Shown here piece by piece: positions 1 to 12,239 of a stretch of 64,000 nucleotides of DNA. Each line of letters begins with the position of its first letter. Positions within the stretch are counted from its first letter, which is position 1. Origin of the DNA: Blasia pusilla (lineage: Eukaryota; Marchantiophyta; Marchantiopsida; Blasiales); the NCBI GenBank assembly GCA_050084515.1, contig CM114271.1, positions 7,192,001-7,256,000 on the forward strand, in the 5' to 3' direction. Under the pieces are notes generated by a model. That model did no database searches. It had not been told where the DNA came from and worked only from the letters and a program-made list of their open reading frames with translations. The translations under genes were made by a program, and so were the position numbers.

Positions 1-2458
1 TATAAGCTAGCATTGGCTAGTTTATTTAGAGTAGACAAGACCACCACTTGTTTCTTTACTCATTGGATTGATATCATGTCATAGAGTTATTGAGCCGCCA
101 TAACACCTCCAATGGTCAAAATATATGGAAGATCCAATTTCCTCATTACCCGTGGGCATTAACACTAGTGGCTCACCTTGGTATTAAAGTAAAACATACT
201 ATTGATGAGAACAACTGCATATTCAACAACTTAACCCAATATCCGATTGTCTTGCAAAAGACGGAACAAACCTCACTAGTATGATCCATCATGACCATTA
301 TGGCCCTAGAGTACATTGGTCCTAACATGCGATGTGCATTGCAATGGTCACACCACTACCAATACTTTGTTATATGTTAACTAGCTCCCTTGTCACATCT
401 TTTGGGATAGATCGAAGATTTTTGGTAGAGCACCTTTAAGGATATTGGAGGATAGCCTCATGAGGTCAAGGATGACTTATTGAGGCCTTGGATAACCTAA
501 GAGAGTATGTTTCCCCTTCATTGTGGCTTATTTGGAGCTATATTGATTAACATACTATTTTGGGTAAATTTGTGTTCTGAGTAAAGTTTACTTTCCACTT
601 TAAGAATTAGCCATTGACCCCCTATATCAAGTCTAGAACCAAGGAGGTGACATACGAGCATAGGTTACCATGGAGAGACCTTGGGAGAGGGAAGGGGGCA
701 TACTCACGGAGAGAATGCTTTGGAGCTCATTCTTTCTTTGTTGAACTTCTAATATGAGGCAATGGAATTATGATTCTCCTTGTCTTGTGAGTAACCCAAG
801 CCGCTCATTAAGAAAGTGGGTTTGATTTGACATGAGACATATGTAGTTGTATGCATATTACAAGACCTTTTGAGTGCTTGTGATTTAATTGGAGATATTT
901 TGGTACCATATGATCCAGATCGTCTTGATGTTTAGATACCATGAGTTAGTATGGTATCTTGTGTGTCTTCACGATGTATAGTGGTGTGTATGTGTACAAC
1001 ACCCTCCAAAGTTAGACACCATATCAAATTTTAGCTAGGTAGCGTTGAGCTCAATCTAGTCACATGCTTCAAAATTGGCTCCTCTAGTAGGGTCATCAAC
1101 ACACAATCTCATCTACCACATACCAAAAGATATTGAAGAAAGGTCCATACTATTATTCCATTGCCTATGCCTTGGTTACTCTTCAAGTGGCCTTAAATAG
1201 GTAAATCATAAACTTAAATATCTCTCTTAGGTTTTTTTCCAATGTCCGATGAAACTCTTGCAACTCTTGAAGTTTGTTAGTCCTCATCCTCTAACGGTTC
1301 TTCCCCAACATGTGGAAGAACTAAACCTTAGGGTTGAACTAAGACCATATATGTCTTCATTAATATGATGTGTTGGTGCTCTCGACATCACTCATCTTAG
1401 CATTAGTTGTAGATGACTCTTTGTTGTTGAAGTCATACTATGTCAGGAATCCCTTGGGATTAAATATCACAAATACCAATAAGGTTTCCAAGTTTGGATC
1501 AGATGCCGTTCATTTAATTCCCCTTAATTAGCTATTAATGCATCCTCTGAGTACTTAAAAATTCCTTACCATGAAAGGAGTGAACACCAAAGGACTTTGA
1601 ATCCTTAATGGCACATGCTATACATCAACTCCCATATGAAGTCACTCAATCGTGCCAACTACTCTTAAGAAGTGGAATTGGTCATGTTTGGGCCCATACA
1701 CCTCACCATATTTATCATCCAACAACATGGTGAACTCATGACTTTGGCACTAACCAATGACATCTCTATCCCTATTATCAACTAACTAGATGTATTTTTT
1801 TGGTTGGCACCCATTTGTTTATGAAGGTTGCAAAACTAACTCTCTCAAATCTTGGATGGAAATTTAGAGTGGCGAAATTTTTTGAACCCATATTTTCTAA
1901 CATTAGTACCATAGCTAAATCACAAGACACGCATCTACTAGAAATGGATGCTCATAACAATCATGTTGAGTAGGTCATACTTGCCCATATACAAAGACAC
2001 CCTGCATAAAAAATATGATTTCAAAAAATACCTCCATACACCTTAGTGCCAATCAAATATTACTTCTATACACCTATCCTATTTACATCTATAGTTTTTA
2101 AACTTATTCCTTATTTACTTACTAACCTATTTTCGCCTTCAATTTCAATAACATTTTGCTACTCATGTTACTTTAACTATATTACCTCTCACTTCATATT
2201 TCTAACTTACATGCATGTGGGGATAACTTATCTTTTGCTTCAATTACTTCTTATACAACACTAAACTTAATCACATCACGTGAGGTTTAAATCTACACTA
2301 TAAATTTTTATTATAAGGAGTTAAATTATGTGTAGAGATTGTGTGAGTGTGTAGTTAAAACATCCTTCTTTGCCCAAATTCTCTTGCAAATCTTTTCATA
2401 CGTTTGATGTCTTTCCTTCACCTTCAAAAATCTTAGGGCATTCCATCTGTGAGTGTAT
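1..2458. other. AT-rich intergenic DNA without recognisable gene
   Basis: No open frame here shows a protein family I recognise, and the longest are under 75 codons. There is no LTR, TIR or Helitron end that I can support. It lies directly outside the left LTR of Copia element B, and the base composition (AT-rich, many T and A runs) is like the other intergenic DNA in the window. Confidence 0.5.
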
Positions 2459-2670
2459 TATTGAAGATTAAATTATAATCAAGCTCATCGGACTCCTGGA
2501 CTGCTAAATTTGGTACTCATATGAAGTAGGAAAGCTTAATCTTGGTTAGATAGTTAAGCATGATTATCTTAATTCGGATTAGTGAATCACAGTTAGTTTA
2601 ACTCAAGACTATAGTTAGGATTAGGGTTAGGTCTGCTTGTACATATCTTATATAATTGAGAAGGAGACAT
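2459..2670 (+). repeat. 5' part of the 5' LTR of Copia element B
   Basis: Begins TATTGAAGATTA and matches the start of the other plus-strand LTRs at 10500 and 23122. It stops at 2670, where the inverted LTR of element A begins, and its continuation is at 7983-8086. The two pieces together, counting the duplicated 5 bp once, give about 311 bp, the family LTR length. Confidence 0.88.
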
Positions 2671-2983
2671 TGTGGAAAATTGATAAACAAGCATAACTGG
2701 TGGAAAACGGCTCTCATACACACACACACCACCATGGAGAACGAAATTTGCAATGAGAGAATGAGTGGAGGCTTATCATCTTCTCAATTATATAGGGTAT
2801 GTACAAGCAATCTAACCCTACCCTTAACCATAGTCTCGAGTTCGAATAACTGTGATTAACTAACCCTAGTTAAGATAATCATGCTTAATTGACTAACCAA
2901 GATTAAACTTCCCTACTTGGTGTGAGTACGAAATATATCAGTTCAGGTCTCTCATGAGTTTGATTGTAACTCAATCTTCAATA
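2671..2983 (-). repeat. 3' LTR of Copia element A
   Basis: On the minus strand it starts TATTGAAGATTGAG and ends CCACA. It pairs with the 5' LTR at 7670-7982 and has the same 313-bp length. The LTR begins TA rather than the usual TG in all copies of this family seen in the window. Confidence 0.92.
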
Positions 2984-3048
2984 ATCCCCTTGAAGCTCAT
3001 ATCGATATCTCTAACGCCTAAGTCCTTTCTAAACATCTCAAACTTATC

Positions 3049-5990
3049 TCAAGACAGTGCCTTTGTAAAGATATCCGCAATTTGCTGATATGTACCTATA
3101 CACACAAGATCAATTTCTTCTGCAAGCACTTTCTCTTTGATAAAATGATAGTGCACCTCAACATGCTTTGTAGGAGCATGAAACATATGCTTATTAGCAA
3201 GTTTGATGGTACTAATATTGTCTGGATATATTACACTAGGTCCTAAGTTACTAACACCAATGTCAACAAGTAATTGATGAAGCCACACCGCCTCACATGC
3301 TGCATTGGTTGCTCCTCTGTACTCAACCTTCGTTCAAGATAAAGCAACTGTAGGTTGCTTCTTTGAAGCCCAACTTATAGCTGCACTTCTAAAGTACATG
3401 AATAACCAGATGAGGAGTGTCAATCAGACACGCTTCATGCCCAATCAACATCTATGAATCCCTGTAATTGAAAAATCGGAGAAGATTCAAATTGAAGCCC
3501 GAATTGAATAAAGAATTTTAGATACCGCATAATCCTCCTCATAAGATCAAGGCGAGGTTTTTGAGGTACTTCCATAAACTGGCTCACTAGGCCAACAACA
3601 TAGCTAAAATCTGGTCTGGTTATAGTTAGATAGATCAAGCTTCCAATCATGTGCATGTACATATTAGAATCTCCAAGCATCTCTCCTTCATCCATTCTTA
3701 GCTTCAGGCTCTGGTCCAACGGTGTAGAGATTGGTTTACAAGCGGTCATACCATATTTTGAAAGCATATGAAGAGCATATTGTCATTGTAGTAACCACAT
3801 GCTCTCTCCAACCTTGATGAACTCAATACCAAGGACGTACTTGAGTTCTCCCAAGTCCTTCATATCAAATTCTGCTTGTAACTTAAGCTTGACTTGTTGT
3901 ACCATTTCTTCAGTACTCCCAATAATCAAGAAATCGTCAACATACAACACAATGACAACTGTATGATCTTGTCCTCTCAAGATATATAACGAGGAGTCAG
4001 AATCACATACCCTAAAACCCAACTCTTGTAGGACGTATGTAATCTTGCCATACCAAGCTCTTGGAGCTTGTTTGAGCCCGTATAGAGCTTTCTTCAACCT
4101 GTATACGCGAAATGGAAACTTGGGATGCTCGTATCCAGGTGGTAGAGTTATATATATCTTCTCGTATAGATCTCCATTCAAGAAGGCAATATCGATGTCC
4201 ATGTGATGTAATCTCCACTTCTTACTTAATGCAACTGCAACCACTGTTCTCGTAGTCGCCATCTTTGTAACAGGGCTAAATGTTTCCTCATAATTGATAC
4301 CATATTGTTGAGCATAGCCCTTAGCCATCAATCTCACTTTGTATTTTTTAATTGTATCATCTTGATTACGCTTGATTTTTTAAAACCCATTTGCAACCAA
4401 TACCTTCCTTACCATAAGGTATATCAACCAACTCCCATGTTTGTTGATGTCTTAATGCATCAAGCTCTTCCTCCATAGCTTCAATCCATTTGGCTTTACT
4501 CGCAGCTTCTTCAAAACAACTTGGCTCTTGCTCTTGAAGGATAGTCATTATATATGCATGATGTTTCGCAAGGAAACCTTCATTTATGAATCTATGAACA
4601 TGATATGTAACTCTACTTTATCTACAAAGTTGTTGTTTAGAGGTAGATGCCTCTCACATCTGACTCGAGCTCTGACAAGTGTCAACAGAGTGAATATGTA
4701 CTCTTCTCGTCCATGGACTCACAAATTTAACTGATGAATCTAGGACCTCTCCTAATCCTGCACTAGTACTTGGGGAAGTTGAAGACATTGTTTTTTGGTT
4801 CACACTCATATTCTCCCCCTCAACAGACAAGTTTAGAGGTGGAATAGGCTCAGATGGAGCATATCATGACTTTAGCTCATCAAAGATAACATCCCGACTA
4901 ATAATAAGCTGCCTAGAGGATGAAATGTAGCACTTATATCCCTTAGTTCCATTAGCATAGCCAATGAAGATACATCTTTCAGACTTGGAGTCTAATTTAT
5001 GGCGTCTCTCAAAAGGGACATGAGCATAACAAATACAACCAAATACTTTCAAGAAGGAAAAATCAGGTTTACTTCTTGTGAAGACTTCGAATGGAGTTTT
5101 ATCATAAACTCTTATTGTTGGAGTTCGGTTGATTAAGAAGACTGCACATGCTACAACCTCTGCCCAATACACCTTAGGCATGTTCTTCTCATTCAGCATA
5201 GCTTGTGCCGCTTCAGCAATATGTCGATTTTTCCTCTTAGCCACTCCATTTTATTGTGGAGTGTAGCAGCAAGTCACTTGACGTTGGATGCCATTCTGAC
5301 GTAAATAGTCATCAACCTCTGTTGAAAGATATTCTCCTCCTCCATCACAATGCAATTTCACAAATATGTTGTCCAATCTGGTTCTCTACTAGAACTCTTA
5401 ATATTTGGAACAGTGAGAATACCTCTTACTTGGCTTTCAAAAAGTATACCCATATATACCTAGAGAAGTGATCAATAAATGAAATAAAGTACTGGCAACC
5501 ACTAAGGGTATGTTGTGATGTTGTCCACACATCACTACGGATCAACTCTTATATCTTGGATGCTCTTCTACCTTGCTCTGGAAAAAGAAATCTAGCTTGT
5601 TTTCCAAATTGGCAAGTAGGACATACATCTAACGTAGCAGGACTCGCTAGTTTAGGAAGTCCTATTCCTATATTAGATGATAAAAGACTTTGTAATATTT
5701 GAAGATTCATATGTCTAATTCTTTTATGCCACATATTTAGATATATGACTTGTTGGCCGGTTTGACCATACATTGATGTTTGAATCTGTGGCATAGAAAC
5801 ATATAATTTGAACATTCTGCGAGATCTAGTTCATTTGGCTATCGTAGTCTGGTCATCCATTATTTCAATGAAACAACCATATGCGTTAAACTTCATTTGA
5901 TAACCCTGTTCTACTATTTTTCCTAGAGAGATAAGATTTATTGCAATGGTAGGAACATAGAGAACATTTCCAAGAGCTCAAAGACCATAT
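3049..5990 (-). pseudogene. Copia pol (integrase, RT, RNase H), element A
   Basis: The gag-pre-integrase zinc site is near 5740-5600 (H-x-R-I-R-H then C-P-T-C). The integrase core should span 5550-5250 but is broken; its C-terminal part is open at 5244-4864. The RT begins near 4548 (SKAKWIEAMEEELDAL). It includes DIDIAFLNGDLYEKIY and the catalytic YVDDFLIIG near 3925. RNase H ends at 3049 with the NISTIKLANKHMFHAPTKHV region. Frame breaks at about 4340, 3780 and 3430 and several stops make it non-functional. This copy supplies the reference for the deletions in elements B and C. Confidence 0.87.
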
Positions 5991-5994
5991 GATG

Positions 5995-7154
5995 CTATTG
6001 GAACTTACCGGTATGCGTGATATGATGTTGAGTGTCATCTCTTGTGAGCACAATTGCAGGATCTTTCACCGGCTCCAAACTACTAAACGATTTCGCTTGT
6101 GAGGTCATGTGATTTGATGCACCGGAGTCCATATACCAATCTGCTGTCGAGTCTTTCTTGACCATTGCTATCATATGATGAATCATGACCAAGAGATGCT
6201 CCGTATTTGAATGTTGTTGTTCTTGGTACTGCTCTTGGTGTTGTTGTTCCACATAGTTTTGTTGTTGTAAGGCTTGTGTGCTCATATCTGCATTCTTCTT
6301 GAAGCAAAACTTTGCATAATGACCCTTTATCTCACAGTAATTGCAAGATCCAGGGACCCTCAGATGTTGACCTCGACCCCAACGGTTTCCACCATCACCA
6401 CCTTGTGATTGTGTGTGGTACTGGCTCGTAGTTGATTGTGCGAGGTTATATTGAGTGTCTCTTCCTCCATATGCTTGATATCCACCACGACCATGGAAGT
6501 TTCTCCCACGATCCCTACCTCTGTTTGATCCATAACCTGCAACTAGCGCACTCTCTTGCAGACTAGACAAGCTATCGTTGCCTACTAGGCGCATCTCTTC
6601 ACTAATCAATAGAGGAACTATTTCTTGAAAGGTTGGATACTTCTCTCTCACAGAGATAGAGGTCTCAGAGGACTTTTAATCATTTGGAAGGCCTTGAAGA
6701 GTGAATAAAATTAGATCATCATCTTTTACTATCACTCCAATGCTATTCAATTGATCAACAATATGTCTCATACTCAAAATACAATCATTGATGCTCTTCG
6801 ATCCTTTCTTGACTTCGTTCAATTACTGTTTCGATTGAAGCTTTTTGGCCTTTGTAGATGTCTGGAACAACTTTTCCAATGCATCCTAGGCTTCCTTCAA
6901 AATATCAACATCTTGGATGTGACCTTTCATTGGCGAACTGATCGTTATTGAAATGTAGTGGATTACTTGCCTTGCGTGTTTGTTCCAAGCGCAAACATTC
7001 AAGTCTGTTGAGTAACCTTTGGCTTGGCCTCATCACCTATGAAAAGCTTCCATAGTTCTTGACCCATGAGAAATTGTTTCATGCGAAACTTCCAGACAAT
7101 ATAATTCTGCTTGTCTAGCTTCTCGCGTATGATTGCTGGTGAGAAATACTCCAT
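5995..7154 (-). pseudogene. Copia gag and start of protease, element A
   Basis: The gag frame starts at an ATG at 7154 (MEYFSPAIIREKLDKQNY). This is the typical N-terminus of Copia gag, with the conserved W-K-F-R-M-K segment after it. Around 6650-5995 the frame is open and carries a glycine/arginine-rich stretch, then a zinc knuckle (C-x2-C-x4-H-x4-C form, CNYCEIKGHYAKFC) near 6345. The protease motif WYMDSGASNHM follows near 6130, with the catalytic Asp in DSGA present. Stops and shifts between 7000 and 6650 break the N-terminal half. The product would have packaged element RNA into virus-like particles; here it is a relic. Confidence 0.85.
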
Positions 7155-7657
7155 GATAAACGATTTCACTCACAAAAACGTAATTTCAGGCTTTCTACTG
7201 CTCTAATTGAAGCATAGACCACTTCTGCATAAAATCGACTTGAAAATTTCCAAATTTGATCAACTGTTTGAAGGAACTAGTCGAAATTGGCCTGTAGAGA
7301 GCAAATTGCACAACTTTTCTTCACTAATTGCATTTTCCTACATTGAAATTGCTACTGCAAGAGCTCGGAGTGTCAGAATCAAGCGATTTTGGATGCGGTG
7401 GAAAGCTCTCAATGAGCTCTACAATATGGTTGGAATCTGTCTTTGGCATTGTTTTATCCAAAGCGGATTCTGACGGCTGAATCGATCGGGAAAGCCCTAA
7501 AAAATGCCTCCAAAGTTTTATCACCGTCAAACTTCTACCTAAAATTTGCACCCGCTGAGCTCTGAAGAAAATTTCCTTTTCCCAAACTGAAAATTTTCCC
7601 GCTCTTGCCTCTCTTCTCTCTCCAAACACCAAGAATTTCAAGTGATGTTCTCTTCTT

Positions 7658-7669
7658 GCTTTGATACCA
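7658..7669 (-). promoter_or_regulatory. tRNA-Met primer binding site of element A
   Basis: Reads TGGTATCAAAGC on the minus strand, immediately after the LTR end CCACA. This is the usual plant Copia primer site complementary to the 3' end of initiator tRNA-Met, with one change (A for G at position 9). Confidence 0.85.
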
Positions 7670-7982
7670 TGTGGAAAACTGCTAAACAAGCATAATTGGT
7701 GGAAAATGGCTCTCTCACACACACACCACCATGGAGAATGAAATTTGCAACGAGAGAATTAGTGGAGGTTGGTCCTCTTCTCAATTATATAGGATATGTA
7801 CAAGCAACCCTAACCCTATCCTTAACCATAGTCTCGAGTTATACTAATTGTGATTAACTAATTCTAGTTAAGATAATCGTGTTTAACTAACTAACCAAGA
7901 TTAAGCTTCCCTACTTCGTGTGAGTACCAAATGTAGCAAGTTTAGATGTCTCATGAGTTTGATTGTAACTCAATCTTCAATA
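7670..7982 (-). repeat. 5' LTR of Copia element A
   Basis: Same ends and length as the 3' LTR at 2671-2983. The primer binding site directly follows on the minus strand (7658-7669). It contains a short CA repeat and TTAGGG-like words, which also occur in the other LTRs of the family. Confidence 0.92.
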
Positions 7983-8086
7983 GACACGCCTCCGCTTATT
8001 CTCTCATTGCAAAATTTCTTTCTCCATTGTGGTGTGTGAGAGTCGTATATATCCCATCAATTATGCTTCTTTAGCAATTTTCTACA
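7983..8086 (+). repeat. 3' part of the 5' LTR of Copia element B
   Basis: Continues the LTR interrupted at 2670. It has the family sequence leading to CTACA at 8086, followed at once by the primer binding site TGGTATCAAAGC (8087-8098). The first five bases, GACAC, are the right copy of the target duplication made by element A. Confidence 0.88.
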
Positions 8087-8309
8087 TGGTATCAAAGCGA
8101 TGGGAGAACATCAATTGAAAATTTTGATTTTTGAGAAGAGAAGCCATAATTTGAAATTTTCAGTTTGGGAGAAGGAAATCTCAATCAGAGTTGAGTGACA
8201 TAAGATTTCAAATGGAGTTGTGAAGATGACAAAACTTTGGAGGCATTTTTTTAGGGATTTTTTGGTCGATTCAACAATTTTGATCCACATCATATTACTC
8301 AAGGAACAT

Positions 8310-10440
8310 GCCTAAGGTGTATTGAGCAGAGGTTGTAACGTGCGCACTCTTCTTAATCAATCGAACTCTAGCAGCAGAAGTTTATAATAAGACTCCATTT
8401 GTAGTCTTCATAAGAAGTAAACATGATTTTTCCTTCCTGAAAGTATTTGGTTGTACTTGTTATGCTCATGTTCCTTCAGAAAGACATAAAAATTAGATCC
8501 CAAATCTAAAAGATGTATCTTCATTAGCTATGTTTATGGAACTAAGGGATATAAGTGCTACATTCGATCCTCTAGGCATCTTATTATTAGTCATGATGTT
8601 GTCTTTGATGAGCTTAAGTCATGGTATGCTCCATCTGAGCATATTCAACCTCTAAACTTGTCTGTTAAGGAGGAGAACATTACAGTAAGTCAATAGACAT
8701 TGCCTACAAATTCCCAAAATACTAGAGCAGAATTAGGAGAGGTCCTAGATTCTTCAATTAAATTTGTCAGTCCATGGTCGGAAAGAGTACATATTCAATC
8801 TGTTGACATTAGTCAGAGCTCGAGTCATATGTCAGAGACGTCCACCTCTCATCAACAACTTCATAGATCAAGTAGAGTTACACATTCTCTTCATAGATTT
8901 ATAAATGAAAGATTTCTTGCAACACATTATGCATATATGATGACTATCCTTTAAGAACATGAGCCCAAATTGTTTTTGAAGTTGCAAGCAAGATTAATTG
9001 GATTTAAGCTTTGGAGGAAGAGCTTGTTGTATTAAGATATCAACAAACTTGGAAGCTGGTTGATATATCTTTCGATAAGGAAACTATTGGTTGTAAATGG
9101 GTTTATAAAGTCAAGCGTAATCAAGATGATACAATGAACAGATACAAAACCACATTAGTAGCCAAGGGCTTTGCACAACAATATGACATCGATTATGAGG
9201 AGATATTTAGCCCTATTGCAAAGATAGCTACAACAATAATAGTGGTTACAATTCCAATAAGTAAGAAATGGAGATTACATCACATGGACGTTAATAATAC
9301 CTTCTTGAATAGAGACCTATATGAGGAGGTTTACATGACTCAACCATTTGGAGATGAACATCTAGAGCTTCCATTTCGCATATGCAAGTGAAAGGAAGCT
9401 CTATATGGGCTTAAGCAAGCTCCTAAAGCTTGGTATGGTAAGATTACATACGTCTTACAAGAATTGGGGTTTAGGATATGTGATTATGATTCCTCGCTAT
9501 ACATCTTAAGAAGACAAAGTCATACAGTAATCAAAAGGTCATCAATACCTCTTGATAACTAGGAGTACTAGAAATATGGTATAACAAGTCAAGCTAAAGT
9601 TATAGGCAGAATTTGATATGAAGGACTTGGGAGAACTCAAGTACTTTCTTGGTGTTGAGTTTATCAGGGTTGGAGAAAGTATATGGTTATTACAACGATA
9701 ATATGCTCTTCATATGCTTTCCAAATATGGTATGAGGGTTTACAAACGAATCTCTATATCATTGAACTAGAGTGCAAAGCTAAGAGAGGATGAAGGAGAG
9801 TTACTTGCATATTCTAATATGTACATGCCAATGGTTGGAAGTTTAATCTATCTGTCTATAACTTGGCCAGACTTGAGCTATGCAGTTGGCCTACTGAGCC
9901 AATTTATGAAAGCACCTCAAAAATCTTGCCTTGATGTTGTGAAGAGGATTATGCGGTATGTTAAATTCTCTATTCAATTTGGGCTTCAATTTGAACCTTC
10001 TCCAAGTTTATAATTACGGGGATTCCCAAATGTTGATTGGGTAGCAAGCGTGTTTGATAGACACTCAATATGTGGTTATTCATTTATCTTGGGAAACCTA
10101 GCTATAAGTTGGGCTTCAAAGAAGCAACATATAATTTTTTTTATCTTCAATAGAGGCTAAGTATGGAGGAGTAACTAATGCAACATGTTAGGCAGTGTCT
10201 CTTCATCGATTATTTGTTGAGGTTGGTATTAGTAACTTAGGACCTAGTGTAATATATGCATACAATATTAGTAGCATCAAGTTTGCTAATAACCATGTAT
10301 TCCATGCTCAAACAAAGCATGTTGAAGTGCACTACCATTTTATCCGAGAGAAAGTGTTTGTAGGAGAAATTGGTATTGTGTATATAGGTATAGATAAACA
10401 AATTGTTGATATTTTTATAAAGATATTTTCTAAAGAAAAG
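8310..10440 (+). pseudogene. Copia pol remnant (integrase C-terminus, RT, RNase H), element B
   Basis: Starts inside integrase, equivalent to the MPKVYWAE region of element A, directly after the leader. RT sequence is open at 9011-9391 with the FAQQYDIDYEEIFSP and NNTFLNRDLYEEVY segments. Further RT sequence is out of frame to about 9720, the segment around the YVDD site (about 9530-9580) is disrupted, and RNase H is open at 10195-10512. Gag, protease and the integrase catalytic core are absent. It cannot encode an active pol. Confidence 0.82.
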
Positions 10441-10499
10441 TCTGAGATGTTTAGAAATGATTTAGGTGTTAGAGATGTTGATATGAGCTTGAGGGGGAA

Positions 10500-10809
10500 T
10501 ATTCAAGATTGAATTAGAGTCAAGCTCATCGGACATCTGGACTACTACATTTAGTATTGACACAAAGTACGAAAGCTTAATATTGGTTAGTTAGTTAAGC
10601 ATGATTATCTTAACTATGATTAGTTAATCACAACTAGTCTAAATCGAGTCTATGGTTAGAGCTATGAAGTTGGCCTAGTGATCACAACATCAATTGAGAA
10701 GGGGATCAACCTCGACTTATTCTCTTATTGCAAGATTTTGTTCTCCATGGTGGTGTGTGAGTATGAGAGTTATATCCCCCCCATTATGCTTATTTAGCAG
10801 TCTTCTACA
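10500..10809 (+). repeat. 3' LTR of Copia element B
   Basis: Starts TATTCAAGATTGAATTAG after the purine tract GAGGGGGAA and ends CTACA. It is about 310 bp long and collinear with the LTRs at 2671, 7670 and 23122. Confidence 0.88.
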
Positions 10810-12239
10810 TATGTGTGCACTAGAAATTTGATTGGGCATGCCCACACCTATTAGTGGGTCACACTACAACTCCCCTCACATACAAGCCAACCTTGACACC
10901 GATGGTTCACACTTGTAAACTCAAATTTTCAATCGCTTCTTAGAGGAATCACGAAGTTCACATCCAACCAATTTGAAATTCCCACGTAGTGCTCTTTGAC
11001 TTGCCTAGTAACCACAAATTTCCATACGTTTAGGCAAGGGGACCACTCCAACAACCAATTTTTCCATCCCATTCACTCAAACTATAATCATTAAACTTAG
11101 AAAACCTATGGATTCCAAGGTATTCAATTTAGGGTTCAATAATGATTTTCATACTTTTCCCTCCCATGCAATGCCCTTAACTACCATACCCATATTTTTT
11201 GACTCCCTCATTCTTCAATCTCGAGAGTTCAAGAATATTGGGAGCCAACCAACATAGGTCTTTAACTCCAAATTGTGATATTGTGGTCACATCCCTTTCT
11301 TGGACCTACTCTCAATCTTAAAATCTTGAAATTGTAATTTTCATTTTTGCCTTATAGTTTGGTGTAGTTTTTGATTCTTATTATTCAACATCATGATTGC
11401 AATAATTTAGGGAGCCAACCAACATTGTGTTTGAATCCCAAATCGTGATATTGTGGTCCCTTTTTTGGACCTACTCTCAATCTTAAAAGATTAAAATAGT
11501 CATTTCTGTTCTTGCAAGTTTGGCGCACAACTTTATGGCTTCCTCAAACCTCCTACCTACGCCACTTTTCAATACCTTTGTTGCAAGTGTGGCCCCTTCC
11601 CATCATTGTGATTCCTTTGGATGCCTGTAATAGTCATGTTGGGAATGCCCTACAATTTTCACCTTGATCTGTCCAATGCTTGACACATTCTTGAGGAAGT
11701 ATCCTTCACCCTACCAATATTTGTTGTCCGTCCCCATAAAATCCAACCTATCAACTACACCTTGTGCATGATGAGCAGACTCTTTGTAGTCGGATCCCTC
11801 AATGTGTGCAACAACTTGTTTACACTTCAACTCTTGCAGTCCTTATGATATCCATATTAAATTCTATTCCCTTCTTTCACATGTCTTAAGTATGATACAT
11901 CTCACTTCTTAGGATATCAAAATCCTTGGATACACACTTTATTATATCCTATACTTGTAAGAAAACTAACCTTATTTTTTGGACCAAGTCTTGAGTTTCA
12001 CTATTTCTCCCTTTCAAATGTTGAAAATATCAAACTTCATGTATATAGCCGAGTCTTGAGGTACAAATAGAATACTTAAAATTACACATGTCACTTCATA
12101 TTCCATAAGAGTTTTCTACCAAATCAAGAAACTCCAAGAACCTCCAAGAAAGTCCCCAAATGATGACATGCGTAGGTCACTCTTGGCCTCTCCACACCCT
12201 ACCACATACATAACCTCCCTATCCAAGCCTACTATGTAC
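10810..12239. other. Intergenic DNA with a short duplication
   Basis: No coding signal is recognisable. It holds a diverged tandem duplication with a period of about 170 bp (near 11240-11350 and 11408-11520). Both copies contain GGGAGCCAACCAACAT and GGACCTACTCTCAATCTTAA. The rest is AT-rich and unremarkable. Confidence 0.5.
11239..11520. repeat. Diverged tandem duplication, period about 170 bp
   Basis: The words GGGAGCCAACCAACAT, GTGATATTGTGGTC and TTGGACCTACTCTCAATCTT occur in the same order in both halves. The first copy starts near 11239 and the second near 11408. No coding content is visible. Confidence 0.7.

Larger units (their letters stand above)
2671..7982 (-). mobile_element. Copia LTR retrotransposon element A, nested in element B
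   Basis: Minus-strand Ty1/Copia element with two LTRs of 313 bp each (3' LTR 2671-2983, 5' LTR 7670-7982). The primer binding site on the minus strand is 7658-7669 (TGGTATCAAAGC, initiator tRNA-Met type). The flanking 5-bp target duplication is GACAT at 2666-2670 and GACAC at 7983-7987, four of five identical. The internal order on the minus strand is leader, gag, protease, integrase, reverse transcriptase, RNase H, purine tract, LTR, which is the Copia order. It is the most complete of the three family members here but is broken by stops and frameshifts. The LTRs differ at roughly one position in ten by eye, so the insertion is old. Confidence 0.92.
2459..10809 (+). mobile_element. Copia LTR retrotransposon element B, interrupted by element A
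   Basis: Plus-strand Ty1/Copia element whose 5' LTR is split: 2459-2670 holds the first two thirds and 7983-8086 the last third, with element A between them. The 3' LTR is 10500-10809. A tRNA-Met type primer binding site (TGGTATCAAAGC) follows the 5' LTR at 8087-8098, and a polypurine tract (GAGGGGGAA) precedes the 3' LTR at 10491-10499. Gag, protease and the integrase core are missing: the leader runs into the C-terminal half of integrase at about 8310. Integrase C-terminus, RT and RNase H follow with many stops. The 5-bp flanks (TGTAT and TATGT) do not match convincingly, so no outer target duplication is claimed. Confidence 0.88.

Noticed and set aside
2454-10814. Target-site duplication for Copia element B
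   Set aside because: Flanks TGTAT and TATGT match at only three of five positions, no better than chance.
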